DNA of 64,000 bases from JAWKJY01 sp041393535 (GTDB taxonomy: Bacteria > Actinomycetota > Thermoleophilia > Gaiellales > Gaiellaceae), in the NCBI GenBank assembly GCA_041393535.1, contig JAWKJY010000015.1:1-64000 (forward strand). Reading direction: 5' to 3'. The notes below the pieces were generated by a model. It searched no databases and had not been told where the DNA came from. It was given only the letters and a program-made list of their open reading frames with translations. A program made the translations under genes and the position numbers. Positions 27,183-35,732 of the stretch are shown in pieces. Within the stretch, counting starts at the first letter, position 1, and each line of letters opens with the position of its first letter.

Positions 27183-28058
27183 ATGCAGCTCGCGCTCGCG
27201 CTCGTCATCACCATCGTCTCGGCCTGCTGCCTGAACCTCGGCTACCTGATCGAGCACGAGGTCGCCTCGAAGCTCCCCGCGCTCTCGATCAGGCAGCCGC
27301 TCCGCTCGGTCAAGCTGCTCGCCGGGAACCGGCGCTGGCTGACCGGCTTCGGGATCGAGGCGGTCGGCTGGGGCCTGTACGTGGTCGCGCTCGCGCTCGC
27401 GCCGCTCTCGCTCGTGCAGGCGACCGCGGCCGGCGGGATCGGGATCCTGGCGCTGATGGTCTCGCGGATCAAGCGCGTGCCCCTCTCCGGCCGCGAGCGG
27501 GTCGGCGTGCTCGTCTCCGTCAGCGGCCTCGCCCTGCTCGGCGTCTCGCTCATCGGCGGGCACGAGGACGGCAGCTCGGGCGACGTGCTGCACGTCGTCT
27601 ACTGGCTCGCCGCCTCGGGCGTCGGGGCGGTCGCGGCGATCAAGCTGCTCGGCCCCGTGATCGGCGGCGCGCCGGCGTACGGCCTCGCGACCGGGATCCT
27701 CTTCGCCGGCGGCGACGTCGCGACGAAGATGGCCGTCTCGGGCGGGATCGGGCTCGTCTTCTTCGTCGCGCTGATCGCGTTCTACGGGCTCGGCACCGGC
27801 GTGCTGCAGGCGGGCTTCCAGCGGGGCGGCGCGCTGACGACGGCCGGGATCGCGACGCTGTTCACGAACGCGCTGCCGATCGTCGCGGGCATGACGATCT
27901 TCGAGGAGCCCCTGCCCGGCGGCTGGGCCGGTGCGCTGCGGATCGTCGCCTTCGTCGCCGTCGTCGCCGGCGCGGTCGCGCTCGCGAAGAACCAGGAGCC
28001 GACCCACGGCGCCGCCGAGCCGGAGCCGGAGCTCCGGCCCGCCGACGCCCACGCCTGA
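27183..28058 (+). CDS. DMT-superfamily-like membrane transporter
   Basis: 291 residues with about nine or ten hydrophobic helices in two related halves (AVGWGLYVVALALAPLSLVQ; then FYGLGTGVLQAGF and ALPIVAGMTIFEEPLPGG near the end). This is the EamA/DMT plan, often seen in NIPA-like or drug/metabolite exporters. A GGAGACACCAGGAG leader precedes the ATG. Substrate unknown. Regulation is likely through the palindrome at 27100. Confidence 0.75.
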   Translation: MQLALALVITIVSACCLNLGYLIEHEVASKLPALSIRQPLRSVKLLAGNRRWLTGFGIEAVGWGLYVVALALAPLSLVQATAAGGIGILALMVSRIKRVPLSGRERVGVLVSVSGLALLGVSLIGGHEDGSSGDVLHVVYWLAASGVGAVAAIKLLGPVIGGAPAYGLATGILFAGGDVATKMAVSGGIGLVFFVALIAFYGLGTGVLQAGFQRGGALTTAGIATLFTNALPIVAGMTIFEEPLPGGWAGALRIVAFVAVVAGAVALAKNQEPTHGAAEPEPELRPADAHA

Positions 28059-28063
28059 CGGGA

Positions 28064-28092
28064 GGGCGGCGGCGCGCTACGCGCCGCCGCCC
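28064..28092. terminator. palindromic terminator, 13-bp stem
   Basis: Perfect arms GGGCGGCGGCGCG and complement. The 3-nt loop is the stop codon of the convergent ABM gene. No U-tract. Confidence 0.6.
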
Positions 28093-28409
28093 GGGCCCGC
28101 CGCGAGCACGACCTCGAACTCGAGCAGGGAGGAGCCGGTGCCGACCGGCTGCTGGCCGCCGCCGTGGCCCGAGCGGTCGGCGTGGCCGCGCGTGAAGGCG
28201 CTGCTCTGCAGCCAGCCCTGGAACGCCTCCTCGGACTCCCACCGGGTGTAGACGAAGTAGCGGCTCTCGCCGGCGGTCGGCCGCAGCAGCTCGAAGCCGA
28301 GGAAGCCGGGCTGCTTCTCGACCTCGCCGAGGCGGGCGGCGAAGCGCTCCTCGAGCGCCCCGCCGCGTCCCTCCGGCACCTCGATCGCGTTGATCTTGAC
28401 GACGCTCAT
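28077..28409 (-). CDS. antibiotic biosynthesis monooxygenase (ABM) domain protein
   Basis: 110 residues. A dimeric ferredoxin-like ABM fold: VKINAIEVPEG, GFLGFELLRP, YFVYTRWESEEAFQGWLQS. Resembles HmoA/MhuD-like small monooxygenases, some of which degrade haem. A His/Gly-rich stretch (GHADRSGHGGGQQ) fits a haem-type member. ATG overlaps the stop of the BKACE gene. Confidence 0.8.
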   Translation of the reverse strand: MSVVKINAIEVPEGRGGALEERFAARLGEVEKQPGFLGFELLRPTAGESRYFVYTRWESEEAFQGWLQSSAFTRGHADRSGHGGGQQPVGTGSSLLEFEVVLAAGPGGGA

Positions 28410-29150
28410 GCGTTCCCTCCCGTCGTGGTCCCGTTCAGCCTCGCACGGGCGACCGCGGCCTCGACGAGGTCGCGGTTTCCCTGCGCCGGCCGGCCGTCGG
28501 CGTGCGCCTGCACGTCCTCGAGCCCGATCCTGACCTGATGGCCGCGCGCGAGCGCGCGCTCGACGACGGCCCACGTGGCCGCGCCCTTGCCGTGGTGGAG
28601 CTGCGGCGTCGCGATCCCGGCGGCCGCGAGGACGTCCTCGATCCCGGCCGCGACGGCGCACGCGGCGGCGGCGTCCTCGCGCTCGCGCGGCTCGACGAGG
28701 ACCCGCAGGCACGTCGGGGCGAGGCCCGAGGCGACGAGCGCACGGGCGTCCTCGACCGTCCAGAGGCCGGCCTCGACGGCGACGCCGCGCTCGCGCGCGA
28801 GCGCGGCGAGGCCGGGTGCGCCGGGCTCCTCGAGGTTGACCGAGACGAACTCGGGCAGCACGTCCCAGGCGGCGAGCGCCGCGGCCGCGGCGCCCACCTG
28901 GCCGGCCGCGGTCGACAGCCCGACCGGCAGGCCCGGCGCGGCCGCGCGGATCGCCGCGAGCGCCTCGCCGACCGGGCCGGGCGCGAGCGTTCTGTCGCCG
29001 CGCCCCGTCGTGGACGTGCACGTGGACGGACGTCGCGCCGGCCGCGAGGACGGCCGCCGCATCGGCGGCGAGCTCCGCCGGGAGCTGCGGCACGGCCGGG
29101 TGCTGCGCCCGCGTCGTCCCGCCGTTCAGGCACGCCTGCACCCCGGCCAC
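28406..29150 (-). pseudogene. BKACE (3-keto-5-aminohexanoate cleavage) family protein, frameshifted
   Basis: The N-terminal part (VQACLNGGTTRAQHP; Zn-binding SVHVHVHD) and the C-terminal part (RGDRTLAPGPVGEAL onward, with PEFVSVNLEEPG and RIGLEDVQ) lie in different frames. They join cleanly as HVHDGRGDRTLAPG if one C is removed from the CCCC run at 29003-29006 (plus strand). BKACE enzymes condense beta-keto acids with acetyl-CoA. Everything else is conserved, so a base-call error is more likely than decay. The exact start (GTG 29150 or ATG 29180) is uncertain. Coupled by ATGA to the ABM gene. Confidence 0.8.
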
Positions 29151-29164
29151 GGCGGCATTCTGCC

Positions 29165-29170
29165 TACCCT
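29165..29170 (+). promoter_or_regulatory. putative -10 box TACCCT of a leaderless mRNA
   Basis: TACCCT ends 8 nt before ATG 29179. No ribosome-binding site is present. Confidence 0.4.
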
Positions 29171-29178
29171 TGGCGGGC

Positions 29179-29676
29179 ATGGAGACCTCGATCCGCCGCG
29201 CCAGGACGGCCGACGTCGCCGCGATCCGCCGGCTGGTCGATCTCTACGCGGGGCAGGGCATCCTGCTCGACAAGCCGGCCGTCGCGCTGTACGAGGACGT
29301 CCAGGAGTTCTGGGTGGGCGACCGCGGCGGCGAGGTCGTGGCGTGCGGCGCGCTCCACGTGATGTGGGACGACCTGGCCGAGATCCGCACGGTGGCCGTC
29401 GATCCCTCGACGCGCGGCGCGGGCGTCGGGTCCCGGCTCGTCGGGCGGCTGATCGAGACGGCGCGCGAGCTGGGCGTCCGGCGCGTCTTCTGCCTCACGT
29501 TCGAGGTCGCGTTCTTCGCCCGGCACGGGTTCGTCGCGATCGAGGGGACGCCCGTCGAGCCGACCGTCTACGAGGAGCTGCTGCGCTCGTACGACGAGGG
29601 CGTGGCGGAGTTCCTCGACCTGGAGCGCGTGAAGCCGAACACGCTCGGCAACACGCGGATGCTCCTCCACCTCTGA
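29179..29676 (+). CDS. argA: amino-acid N-acetyltransferase (GNAT, ArgA-type)
   Basis: 165 residues. The GNAT core has the acetyl-CoA loop STRGAGVGSRLVGRL and LCLTF-like FCLTFEVAFFARHGF. The opening RRARTADVAAIRRLVDLYA and the KPNTLGNTRMLLHL end resemble the short single-domain N-acetylglutamate synthases of actinobacteria. It would start arginine synthesis by acetylating glutamate. No other arg gene is nearby. ATG 29179 rather than the TTG nine bases upstream. Confidence 0.75.
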   Translation: METSIRRARTADVAAIRRLVDLYAGQGILLDKPAVALYEDVQEFWVGDRGGEVVACGALHVMWDDLAEIRTVAVDPSTRGAGVGSRLVGRLIETARELGVRRVFCLTFEVAFFARHGFVAIEGTPVEPTVYEELLRSYDEGVAEFLDLERVKPNTLGNTRMLLHL

Positions 29677-29686
29677 GCCGGCGGGG

Positions 29687-29875
29687 TCAGCCGGCCTCCG
29701 CAGGCTCGTCACGCGGGCGCGGCTCGTACCCGGGGCAGCGCAGCACCGGCAGGCGCGGGTAGCGGGGGAAGCGGGGGTCGTCGCCGCTGCGCCCGCACAG
29801 GGCGAAGCGCGAGCCCCGCTTGCTCTCGATCACCCGGACGTGCCGGCAGCTCGCGCAGAGGCCCCACGTGCGCAC
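29687..29875 (-). CDS. small Cys-rich hypothetical protein
   Basis: 62 residues with four Cys: CASC at 7-10, then Cys 27 and 47, a possible zinc-ribbon-like site. The rest is basic and Pro/Arg-rich. GTG start in the divergent region upstream of the CDF gene. No family recognised; short and possibly metal-binding. Confidence 0.55.
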   Translation of the reverse strand: MRTWGLCASCRHVRVIESKRGSRFALCGRSGDDPRFPRYPRLPVLRCPGYEPRPRDEPAEAG

Positions 29876-29927
29876 GCGCCCACGCTAGCGCGCATGCCGA
29901 ACGCCCAAGCGGGGAACCCTGGCGCGC

Positions 29928-30890
29928 GTGTCCGCGGAGTCGAGGACGACGGTGCTCGTCGCGCTGGGGGCGAACCTCGGCATCGCCGTCGCGAAGGGCG
30001 TCGCCGCCGTGCTGACCGGCTCGGCCGCGCTGCTCGCGGAGACGGCGCACTCCCTCGCCGACACGGTGAACCAGGTGCTGCTGCTCGTGTCCATCTCCCT
30101 CGGCAAGCGGCCCGCCGACGAGGAGCACCCGCTCGGCTACGGGCGCGACCGGTTCTTCTGGGCGCTGCTCGTCGCCGTGCTGATCTTCGTCGTCGGCGGC
30201 CTCGTCTCGGTCGGGCGCGGCGTCCTCGGCCTGCTCGGCGGCGGCGAGGGCGAGGGCTTCGTCGTCGCATACGCGATCCTCGGCGTCTCGCTCGTCCTCG
30301 AGTCGGCCTCGCTCGCGCGTGCCGTCCGGCAGACGAGGCGGATGGCGTCCCGCGAGGGCCTCGGGTTCTGGACCTACGCGCGGCACACCACCGACCCGAC
30401 GGTCAACACGGTCCTGTTCGAGGACACGGCCGCGGTCATCGGCCTCCTGCTCGCGCTCGGAGGCGTCGGCCTGCACCAGGCGACCGGGAGCGCGGTCTGG
30501 GACGCCGTCGGCGCGATCGCGATCGGGGCCCTGCTGCTCGTCGTCGCGTTCCTGCTCGGACGGGACTCGCGTGACCTCCTGCTCGGCGAGCCGGCCCGGC
30601 CGGACGAGCTCGCGGCCCTGCGGTCGGCGATCCTCGCGCAGCCGGAGGTGGCCGTGGTGACCGAGCTGGTGACGACGCACGTCGGCCCGGACGAGCTGGT
30701 CGTCGCCGTCCGCGCCGAGCTGCGCCGCGAGCTCCCCGGCGCCGAGGTCGAGCGCCTGCGGGCCCGCATCCGAGACGAGCTCGCCGGTCGGGTCGGGGAC
30801 GTCTCGCGCGTCTTCGTCGAGCTGTCGGTCGGCGAGCCGCCGTCGGGCGGCGTTTCCCGTTCCATCCGCCGGGGCAGGCCAGCGGGGTGA
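29928..30890 (+). CDS. cation diffusion facilitator (CDF) metal exporter
   Basis: 320 residues. About six membrane helices carry the family metal site in AETAHSLADTVNQ (helix 2) and a second site in FEDTAAVIG (helix 5). A cytoplasmic domain of about 90 residues follows (ELVTTHVGPDELVVAVRAEL). The motif order is that of CDF transporters of Zn/Fe/Mn; the metal is not predictable. GTG start. The stop overlaps the protease start (GTGA). Confidence 0.88.
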   Translation: MSAESRTTVLVALGANLGIAVAKGVAAVLTGSAALLAETAHSLADTVNQVLLLVSISLGKRPADEEHPLGYGRDRFFWALLVAVLIFVVGGLVSVGRGVLGLLGGGEGEGFVVAYAILGVSLVLESASLARAVRQTRRMASREGLGFWTYARHTTDPTVNTVLFEDTAAVIGLLLALGGVGLHQATGSAVWDAVGAIAIGALLLVVAFLLGRDSRDLLLGEPARPDELAALRSAILAQPEVAVVTELVTTHVGPDELVVAVRAELRRELPGAEVERLRARIRDELAGRVGDVSRVFVELSVGEPPSGGVSRSIRRGRPAG

Positions 30891-32103
30891 GGCCCACCAC
30901 TCGCCGCCCGGCACCGCTGCTGGCGCTCGTCGCGGCCGTCGCCGCGGGCGCATTCGGGCTCGCGGCGGGCTGCTCCGGCGACGACGACGCGGCGAGCGAC
31001 ACGGCGGCCCCGCCGCTCTCGGAGCAGGCCACGGTCGCGGCGCCGTCGAGCGCCACGGTCGCGCCGGACGTGATCGCGACCGACACGACGTCCCCGCCGC
31101 CGCCGGAGACGGAGACGGCGCCCGCCGCCGACGACGCCAGCGGGGCCGCGGCGACCGGCACCGACGCCGTGGCGGGCGCGCCCGCCACGGGGGCGGGGGC
31201 GTCGATCCCCGCGATCGTCGCGCGCGTGCAGCCATCCGTCGTGGCCATCCTGGTCGAGGCCTCGCAGGGCCGTGGCGAGGGGAGCGGGGTGATCTGGGAC
31301 GACCGGGGCGCGATCGTCACGAACAACCACGTGGTCGAGGGCGCCACGAGCGTGGTGGTCGCGCTGACGAGCGGCGAGCGGCTCGACGCAACGGTCGTCG
31401 CGTCCGATCCCGTCACCGACCTCGCCGTCGTCCGCGTCGACCGGGCCGGCCTGCCGCCGGCGTCGTTCGCGGAGGATTCGCCGCCGCTCGGGTCGCTCGC
31501 GATCGCGCTCGGCGACCCGCTCGGCTTCGAGAACAGCGTCACGGCCGGGATCGTCTCGGGCTTCCACCGCTCGATCCCGTCCGGCGGGCAGACGCCCGCC
31601 CTCGTCGACCTGATCCAGACCGACGCCGCGATCTCGCCGGGCAACTCGGGTGGCGCCCTCGTCGGCGCCGACGGCCGGGTGATCGGGATCAACGTCGCGT
31701 ACCTGCCGCCCGGGACGGGCGCCGTGTCGCTCGGCTTCGCGATTCCGGCGGCCACCGTGCTCGACGTCGTGCCGCAGCTGCTCGAGTCCGGGCGCGTCGA
31801 GCACGCCTTCCTCGGGATCCAGCCGCTGCCGCTGACGCCCGAGCTGGCTCGAAGCTACGGCCTCTCGACGGAGCGCGGCGTCATCGTCGGCTCCGTCGAG
31901 GCGGGCTCGGCAGCCGCGCGCGCAGGGCTCGAGCCGGGCGACATCGTCGTCCGCCTCGGCGGCGACGAGCTGGCGACCGTCGAGGACCTCTACGCCGAGC
32001 TGCGCCGTCACCGGCCGGGCGACCGCGTCCCGCGACGGTCGTGCGCGACGGCGAGCAGGTCGACGTCGAGCTCGTCCTCGACGCCCGGCCGCAGGGCGGC
32101 TGA
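30887..32103 (+). CDS. HtrA/DegP-type serine protease with PDZ domain, 3' frameshift
   Basis: A signal with lipobox-like LAAGC (Cys29) is followed by a low-complexity Thr/Ala/Pro linker to about 105. The trypsin-like domain has the triad His148 (TNNHVVEG), Asp178 (DPVTDLA) and Ser254 (SPGNSGGAL), and a PDZ domain follows from about 305. It degrades or chaperones misfolded proteins outside the membrane. In the last PDZ strand the frame breaks at 32029-32034. One extra G (CCCGGCG) restores PATVVRDGEQVDVELVLDA and a stop at 32101-32103. As written, the tail is a Ser-rich sequence ending at 32110. Confidence 0.88.
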
Positions 32104-32106
32104 CGC

Positions 32107-32345
32107 GTGACCCGGAGGCGCTCGCGCTCGCGGCGTCCTGGGGCGCGTCGCCCTTCGCCGCGTGTGCCCTGATCTGGCTGGCGCTGCGCAACGCGTGGCG
32201 GCCGCCGCGCGACGAGGGCTGGCCGCCCCGCGGCTGGGAGCCGCCGCCCGGCCCGCAGCCGCCGACGCCACGGGGCGACGACCGGCGAAGGCCGGGTCGC
32301 GAGGCGCCGCACGGCGCCCCCTCGCCCGGCACCACGCTCGGCTGA
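32107..32345 (+). CDS. possible small membrane protein, start region frameshifted
   Basis: The frame ending at TGA 32343 reads DPEALALAASWGASPFAACA, a membrane helix (ALIWLALRNAW), then a Pro/Arg/Gly-rich tail. It has no in-frame start. One extra G after GTG 32107 would give V-DPEALALAAS and about 79 residues. Third-position G/C bias supports coding. Very tentative; the same kind of single-G loss is seen in the protease just upstream. Confidence 0.35.
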
Positions 32346-32360
32346 CCGGGCGCCGCCCGG

Positions 32361-33043
32361 TCAGCCGAGCGGCATCTCGGCGAGGCGCTCGACGAGCTCC
32401 CTCGCGTCCGCGAAGACCGACGCCGCGCCCGCCTCGCGCAGCTCGCAGTCGGCGAAGCCGCCGCTCTGCAGCCCGATCGCCGGCACGCCGGCGCGCCTCG
32501 CCGCGAGGCAGTCCCACGTCGTGTCGCCGACGAGCACCGCGGCCCGCCGCCGACGCGGGCGAGCGCCGCGTGCACGAGGTCGGGCGCCGGCTTCGTGCGC
32601 GCGACGTCGCGGGCGGACGTCCAGCCGTCGACGAGGCCGCGCGCGTCGAGCAGGTCGAGGTAGACGTCGAGCTCGTCCTGCGGGGCCGACGAGGCGAGGA
32701 CGACCGGATGGCCCCGCGCGCCGATCGCGGCGAGGAGCTCCCGCGCCCCGGGGAGCGCCCGAACCTCGCCGATCAGCCGGCGGTACTCCTCCGTGCGCGC
32801 CGACCGGATGGGGTCGCCGCTCGCCGCCTCGACCGCGTCGCCCGCGACGGCGGTCACGAGCTGGTCGCCGCCCATGCCGACGTGCCGGTGCAGCCGCCAG
32901 GTGGGCACGATGACGCCGTGGCGCGCGAGGGCGCGCGACCATGCGAGCGCGTGGTGGTAGGCGGAGTCGACGAGCGTCCCGTCGACGTCGACGATGGCGG
33001 CGAGCGACGGGCCGCGCGGGACGGGGCGCGAGGGAGGAGCCAC
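32361..33043 (-). pseudogene. HAD-superfamily phosphatase, frameshifted
   Basis: All HAD motifs are readable but in two frames: motif I DVDGTLVDS and II VLASSAP, then TKPAPD. Motif IV VGDTTWDCLAARRAG lies in the other frame. The break is at 32537-32545, where one extra G (GCCGGCG) restores GGGPAVLVGDTTWD. It would hydrolyse a phosphorylated metabolite (phosphoglycolate or beta-phosphoglucomutase-like). GTG 33043 precedes PPSRPVPRGP. Probably intact in reality. Confidence 0.8.
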
Positions 33044-33050
33044 TCCCGTG

Positions 33051-33065
33051 CGGTTCCCCGAACCG
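33051..33065. promoter_or_regulatory. palindrome CGGTTC-CCC-GAACCG
   Basis: A perfect 6+3+6 inverted repeat just upstream of the HAD phosphatase start, between two divergent genes. It may be an operator for the HAD gene; no regulator is adjacent. Confidence 0.4.
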
Positions 33066-33080
33066 GCCCGCTGCGAACGC

Positions 33081-33106
33081 GGTTGGCTCCCGCCCGTCGC
33101 GGGTAT
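33081..33106 (+). promoter_or_regulatory. SigB-like promoter GGTT-N16-GGGTAT
   Basis: GGTT (33081) and GGGTAT (33101-33106) resemble the alternative general-stress sigma consensus (GTTT...GGGTA). The -10 ends 9 nt before ATG 33116. Confidence 0.4.
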
Positions 33107-33115
33107 GACCCGCGC

Positions 33116-33476
33116 ATGCTGGATCGGCTGAGGAGGCTGTTCGCGAGCGGCGGCGACCCGCGTGGCACGACGCCGACGGAGCCCTACCGCCAGGCGCGCC
33201 CCGACGAGCTGGTCGAGACCGAGGGCGTCGTGATGGCCGGGCCGGCCGGCGCGGCGCCCGCCGGGCCGCCCGAGCCCGAGCCCGGCCCGGCCGCCGCCGA
33301 GCACGGCGAGCCGCCCCCGCCGTCGCCGTCCGGGTCGGGAGAGACGGCGCCGCCGCACGAGTGGACGTCCGGCTACGACGGCGACGACCCCGTGCGCCGC
33401 GAGGCGGCCGAGCGCGCCGCGCGCGGTCGAGTCGGACGAGGCGGGCGGGCCGACCGGGCGCGAGCGCGGCGCGTAG
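33116..33476 (+). CDS. Pro/Glu/Ala-rich hypothetical protein, 3' frameshift
   Basis: About 119 residues: a short basic helix (MLDRLRRLF), then a disordered Pro/Glu/Ala stretch and an acidic end. The frame breaks at about 33425. Removing one G (or adding two bases in the CGCGCG run) gives ERAARVESDEAGG and a stop at 33474-33476. No family recognised; location unclear. Confidence 0.5.
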
Positions 33477-33759
33477 ACGGCACTCCGCCGGGGCCGCGCT
33501 CGTCGTCGCGCGCCGCCGACCCGCGGAACGCCCCGGCACGCGCGGCCCCGCGGGATCCCCTGTCCCCTTCGGACGGGCGAGGGGCCACCCCGCGCCTCCA
33601 CCCGCTTTCGAGCGTAGCGGGGATGTCGTCACGGGTGTGTCACGGCGGGGCCCGGAGGTGTGACGGAAGCGTGCCGATCGCTCCACGGGCCCGGCAGGGC
33701 AGGAGCGGCGGTGGCGCGCCCCGTCGGAAGCGCGGCACGAGCGCGGACGCGCGACCGGG
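33477..33759. other. intergenic region between convergent genes
   Basis: 283 nt with no convincing reading frame. It contains a GTCACGGGT/GTGTCACGG direct repeat near 33630-33645 and an inverted GTGTGACGG copy shortly after. No terminator palindrome like those elsewhere is obvious. Confidence 0.4.
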
Positions 33760-34455
33760 TCAGCCCGCCTGGGCCGAGCCCGGGGCCGTCGAGGAGCCGG
33801 CCGGCCAGTCGCTCGTGACGCTCGCGCGATGGCGGGCCGCGAGCTCCTCCTCGTCGGGGAGCGCGAGCTCCTCGTACGCGGTCGGCAGCTCCTCCTCGGT
33901 CGCCTCGGCGACGCAGACGACCTCGTCCGCCTGGCCGACCACGACGACGTCCAGCCAGTCGCGCGCGACCGGGGTCGCGACGATCACGCGACGCGGGCGC
34001 TGGGCCCGGACGCCGGCGACCGCGGCGCGCAGGAGCACGGGCGGCGTGTCGCCGTCGTCGACGAGCACGACCGTCCGGTCGGCCGGGTCGACCGGGCCGT
34101 GCTCGCCCCGCCAGAGCCGCTCCCGGCGCTTCAGCTCGTTCCCGTCCGCAGCCGCGGCCAGCGCGATCCGCTCGTCGTCGAGCGCGAGCTCGTCCAGGCG
34201 CGGCTCGTCGAGGATCCGGACGCCGCCCGAGGCGAGCGCGCCGATCGCGACCGCCTCGTTCCCCGGCACGGAGAGCGGCTGGACGACGAAGACGTCGAGC
34301 GGCGCCCCGAGCGCGCGCGCGATCTCGCTCGCCACGACGACGCCACCCGGCGGGATGCCCAGGACGAGCACGTCGTCGCCCGCGCGGGGGTCGAGCTCGA
34401 CCGCGAGCGCGCGGCCCGCCTCGACGCGGCCGGGGAAGGGAAGCGGGGTGCTCAT
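33760..34455 (-). CDS. phosphoribosyltransferase-like protein
   Basis: 231 residues with the type I PRTase fold: LVLGIPPGGVVVASEIARALG, then the PRPP-binding strand VVLVDDGDTPPVLL followed by VATPVA. The canonical loop (DDG.ATGAT) is altered to DDGDTPP, so PRPP binding may be weak. Resembles the PRTase family found next to stress or dormancy genes. ATG start. Lies 46 nt downstream of the DksA-like gene, probably one transcript. Confidence 0.75.
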   Translation of the reverse strand: MSTPLPFPGRVEAGRALAVELDPRAGDDVLVLGIPPGGVVVASEIARALGAPLDVFVVQPLSVPGNEAVAIGALASGGVRILDEPRLDELALDDERIALAAAADGNELKRRERLWRGEHGPVDPADRTVVLVDDGDTPPVLLRAAVAGVRAQRPRRVIVATPVARDWLDVVVVGQADEVVCVAEATEEELPTAYEELALPDEEELAARHRASVTSDWPAGSSTAPGSAQAG

Positions 34456-34501
34456 CGACCGCTCCCGTACCCGCGCGGCGGTGGGCGCAAACGGCCGGCG
34501 C

Positions 34502-35096
34502 TCACGCCGGCCGGTAGGTGCCCTCGGGCAGGTCGTCCTCGTGGTCGCCGACGTCCGGGTTCGCCTCGCCGTCGCGATAGAGCTCGCCGGGGGTCGTCAC
34601 GTCGAACGTCTGCGCGTCGTCGTCGAGGTCGGGCGCGGGGCCGAGCGGGATCGCCCCGAGTGGCACCGGCGGGTCGGACGGCTCGTCGAGCGGGGTCGGC
34701 TCGTCCGGCCCCCCGTCGCCCTCGCCCGGCCCTGCGACGGGCGTGCGGGCGCGGCGCTCCTCCTCGGCGACCGTGCGCTCGGCCGTGGGGACCTCCTCCA
34801 GGCGCTCGTCGGGGATCGGCTCGCCGCTCTCCACGCTCAGCCCGAAGCGGCCGTCGCGCAGCCGCTCCTCGGCGGCCTCGACCCGGCGCAGCTGGTCGGC
34901 GAGCTCGTCGAGCCGACCGACGTCGCGCTCGCGCGCGGTCGTCTCCGACCCGACGTCCGCCTGATGCTGATCGACGCTGCCGAGCTCGCCCAGCTCGTCC
35001 GTCTCCGACCGCCCGAGGCTCGCGCGAGCGCGCCAGCTCACGCTCGATCCGCCGCCGCTCGCGTGCGAGGAGCTCCGTTGCGCGCGCGTCGTCCAC
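34502..35096 (-). CDS. TraR/DksA-like protein lacking zinc-finger cysteines, 5' frameshift
   Basis: The coiled-coil start (ARATELLARERRRIERELA) leads to LDELADQLRRVEAAEERLRDG and then the DksA finger position FGLSVESGEPIPDERLEEVP...AERTVAEEE. The four Cys are replaced by Ser, Ser, Thr and Glu. An acidic Pro-rich tail of about 75 residues follows. The N- and C-terminal parts are in different frames, with one surplus base (or a 2-nt loss) near 35030. GTG start 13 nt downstream of a SigB-like promoter. Role: probable stress-linked RNA-polymerase binder, by family. Confidence 0.65.
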
Positions 35097-35108
35097 GTGG
35101 TTGCGCTA

Positions 35109-35131
35109 CCACCCGCTGCCGGGCGGGAAAC
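35109..35131 (-). promoter_or_regulatory. SigB-like promoter GTTT-N13-GGGTGG
   Basis: Minus strand GTTT (35131-35128), 13-nt spacer, GGGTGG (35114-35109), ending 12 nt before the GTG of the DksA-like gene. It fits the general stress sigma pattern. Confidence 0.45.
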
Positions 35132-35276
35132 GGCGTTTCGTCGGGCGCCCGCGAGGGTAGTGAGGATGGGCACGAGGCAGGCCGTCCGGGCTCGAGGTAC
35201 AGACCGCTCGAACGGGTGGGGACGGGGCAGGCGGAAAATCTCGCCCACCGACCTGACTGGCCCGGAGACCTGCGGC

Positions 35277-35310
35277 CGCGCCCGGCCGGAGAGGCGACCG
35301 GCCGGGCGCG
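35277..35310 (-). terminator. terminator hairpin after the VOC gene
   Basis: A 13-bp perfect stem (CGCGCCCGGCCGG) with an 8-nt loop, about 30 nt downstream of the VOC stop. The rest of the 243-nt gap between 35097 and 35340 shows nothing else beyond the promoter at 35109. Confidence 0.55.
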
Positions 35311-35340
35311 GCGACCCGCACCGCGCCGACGGCCCGGGGC

Positions 35341-35730
35341 CTACTCGTCGTCGAGCGGCTCGAGCTCGCCGTCGAGGACGTCGCCGAGGTCGAGCTCCTG
35401 GCGGAGCGCGACGAGCGTCCCGTCCGGGGCGCGGAAGGCGAGCCACGTGCCGTCGCCGTCGGTGTCGACGATCGGCAGGCCGGCCTCCTCGAGCTCGCAC
35501 CGGGCCTCGTCGAGATCGGCGACCTCCAGCTCGATCGTCACGCCGCCGGCCCCGCCGCCGTCGAGCTCGCTCGCGCGGAGCTCGAGCAGGTCGCCGTCGG
35601 CGGACTGGTAGATCGCGTGCCCCGAGGCCGCGACGAGCGCGTCCAGCCCGAGCACGTCGCCCAGCAGCCCGGCCATCTCGCCGAAGCGCGCCGTCCCGAT
35701 CGTGACGCCGACGATGCCGCGGACGCGCAC
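35341..35730 (-). CDS. VOC family (glyoxalase-like) protein
   Basis: 129 residues, two beta-alpha-beta-beta-beta modules: VGVTIGTARFGEMAGLLGDVLGL and VTIELEVADLDEARCELEEAGLP...WLAFRAPDGTLVALRQ. The metal-binding set is incomplete, so it may be a binding protein rather than an enzyme. GTG start 35730, only 2 nt after the upstream gene's stop. Confidence 0.82.
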   Translation of the reverse strand: MRVRGIVGVTIGTARFGEMAGLLGDVLGLDALVAASGHAIYQSADGDLLELRASELDGGGAGGVTIELEVADLDEARCELEEAGLPIVDTDGDGTWLAFRAPDGTLVALRQELDLGDVLDGELEPLDDE

Positions 35731-35732
35731 GG

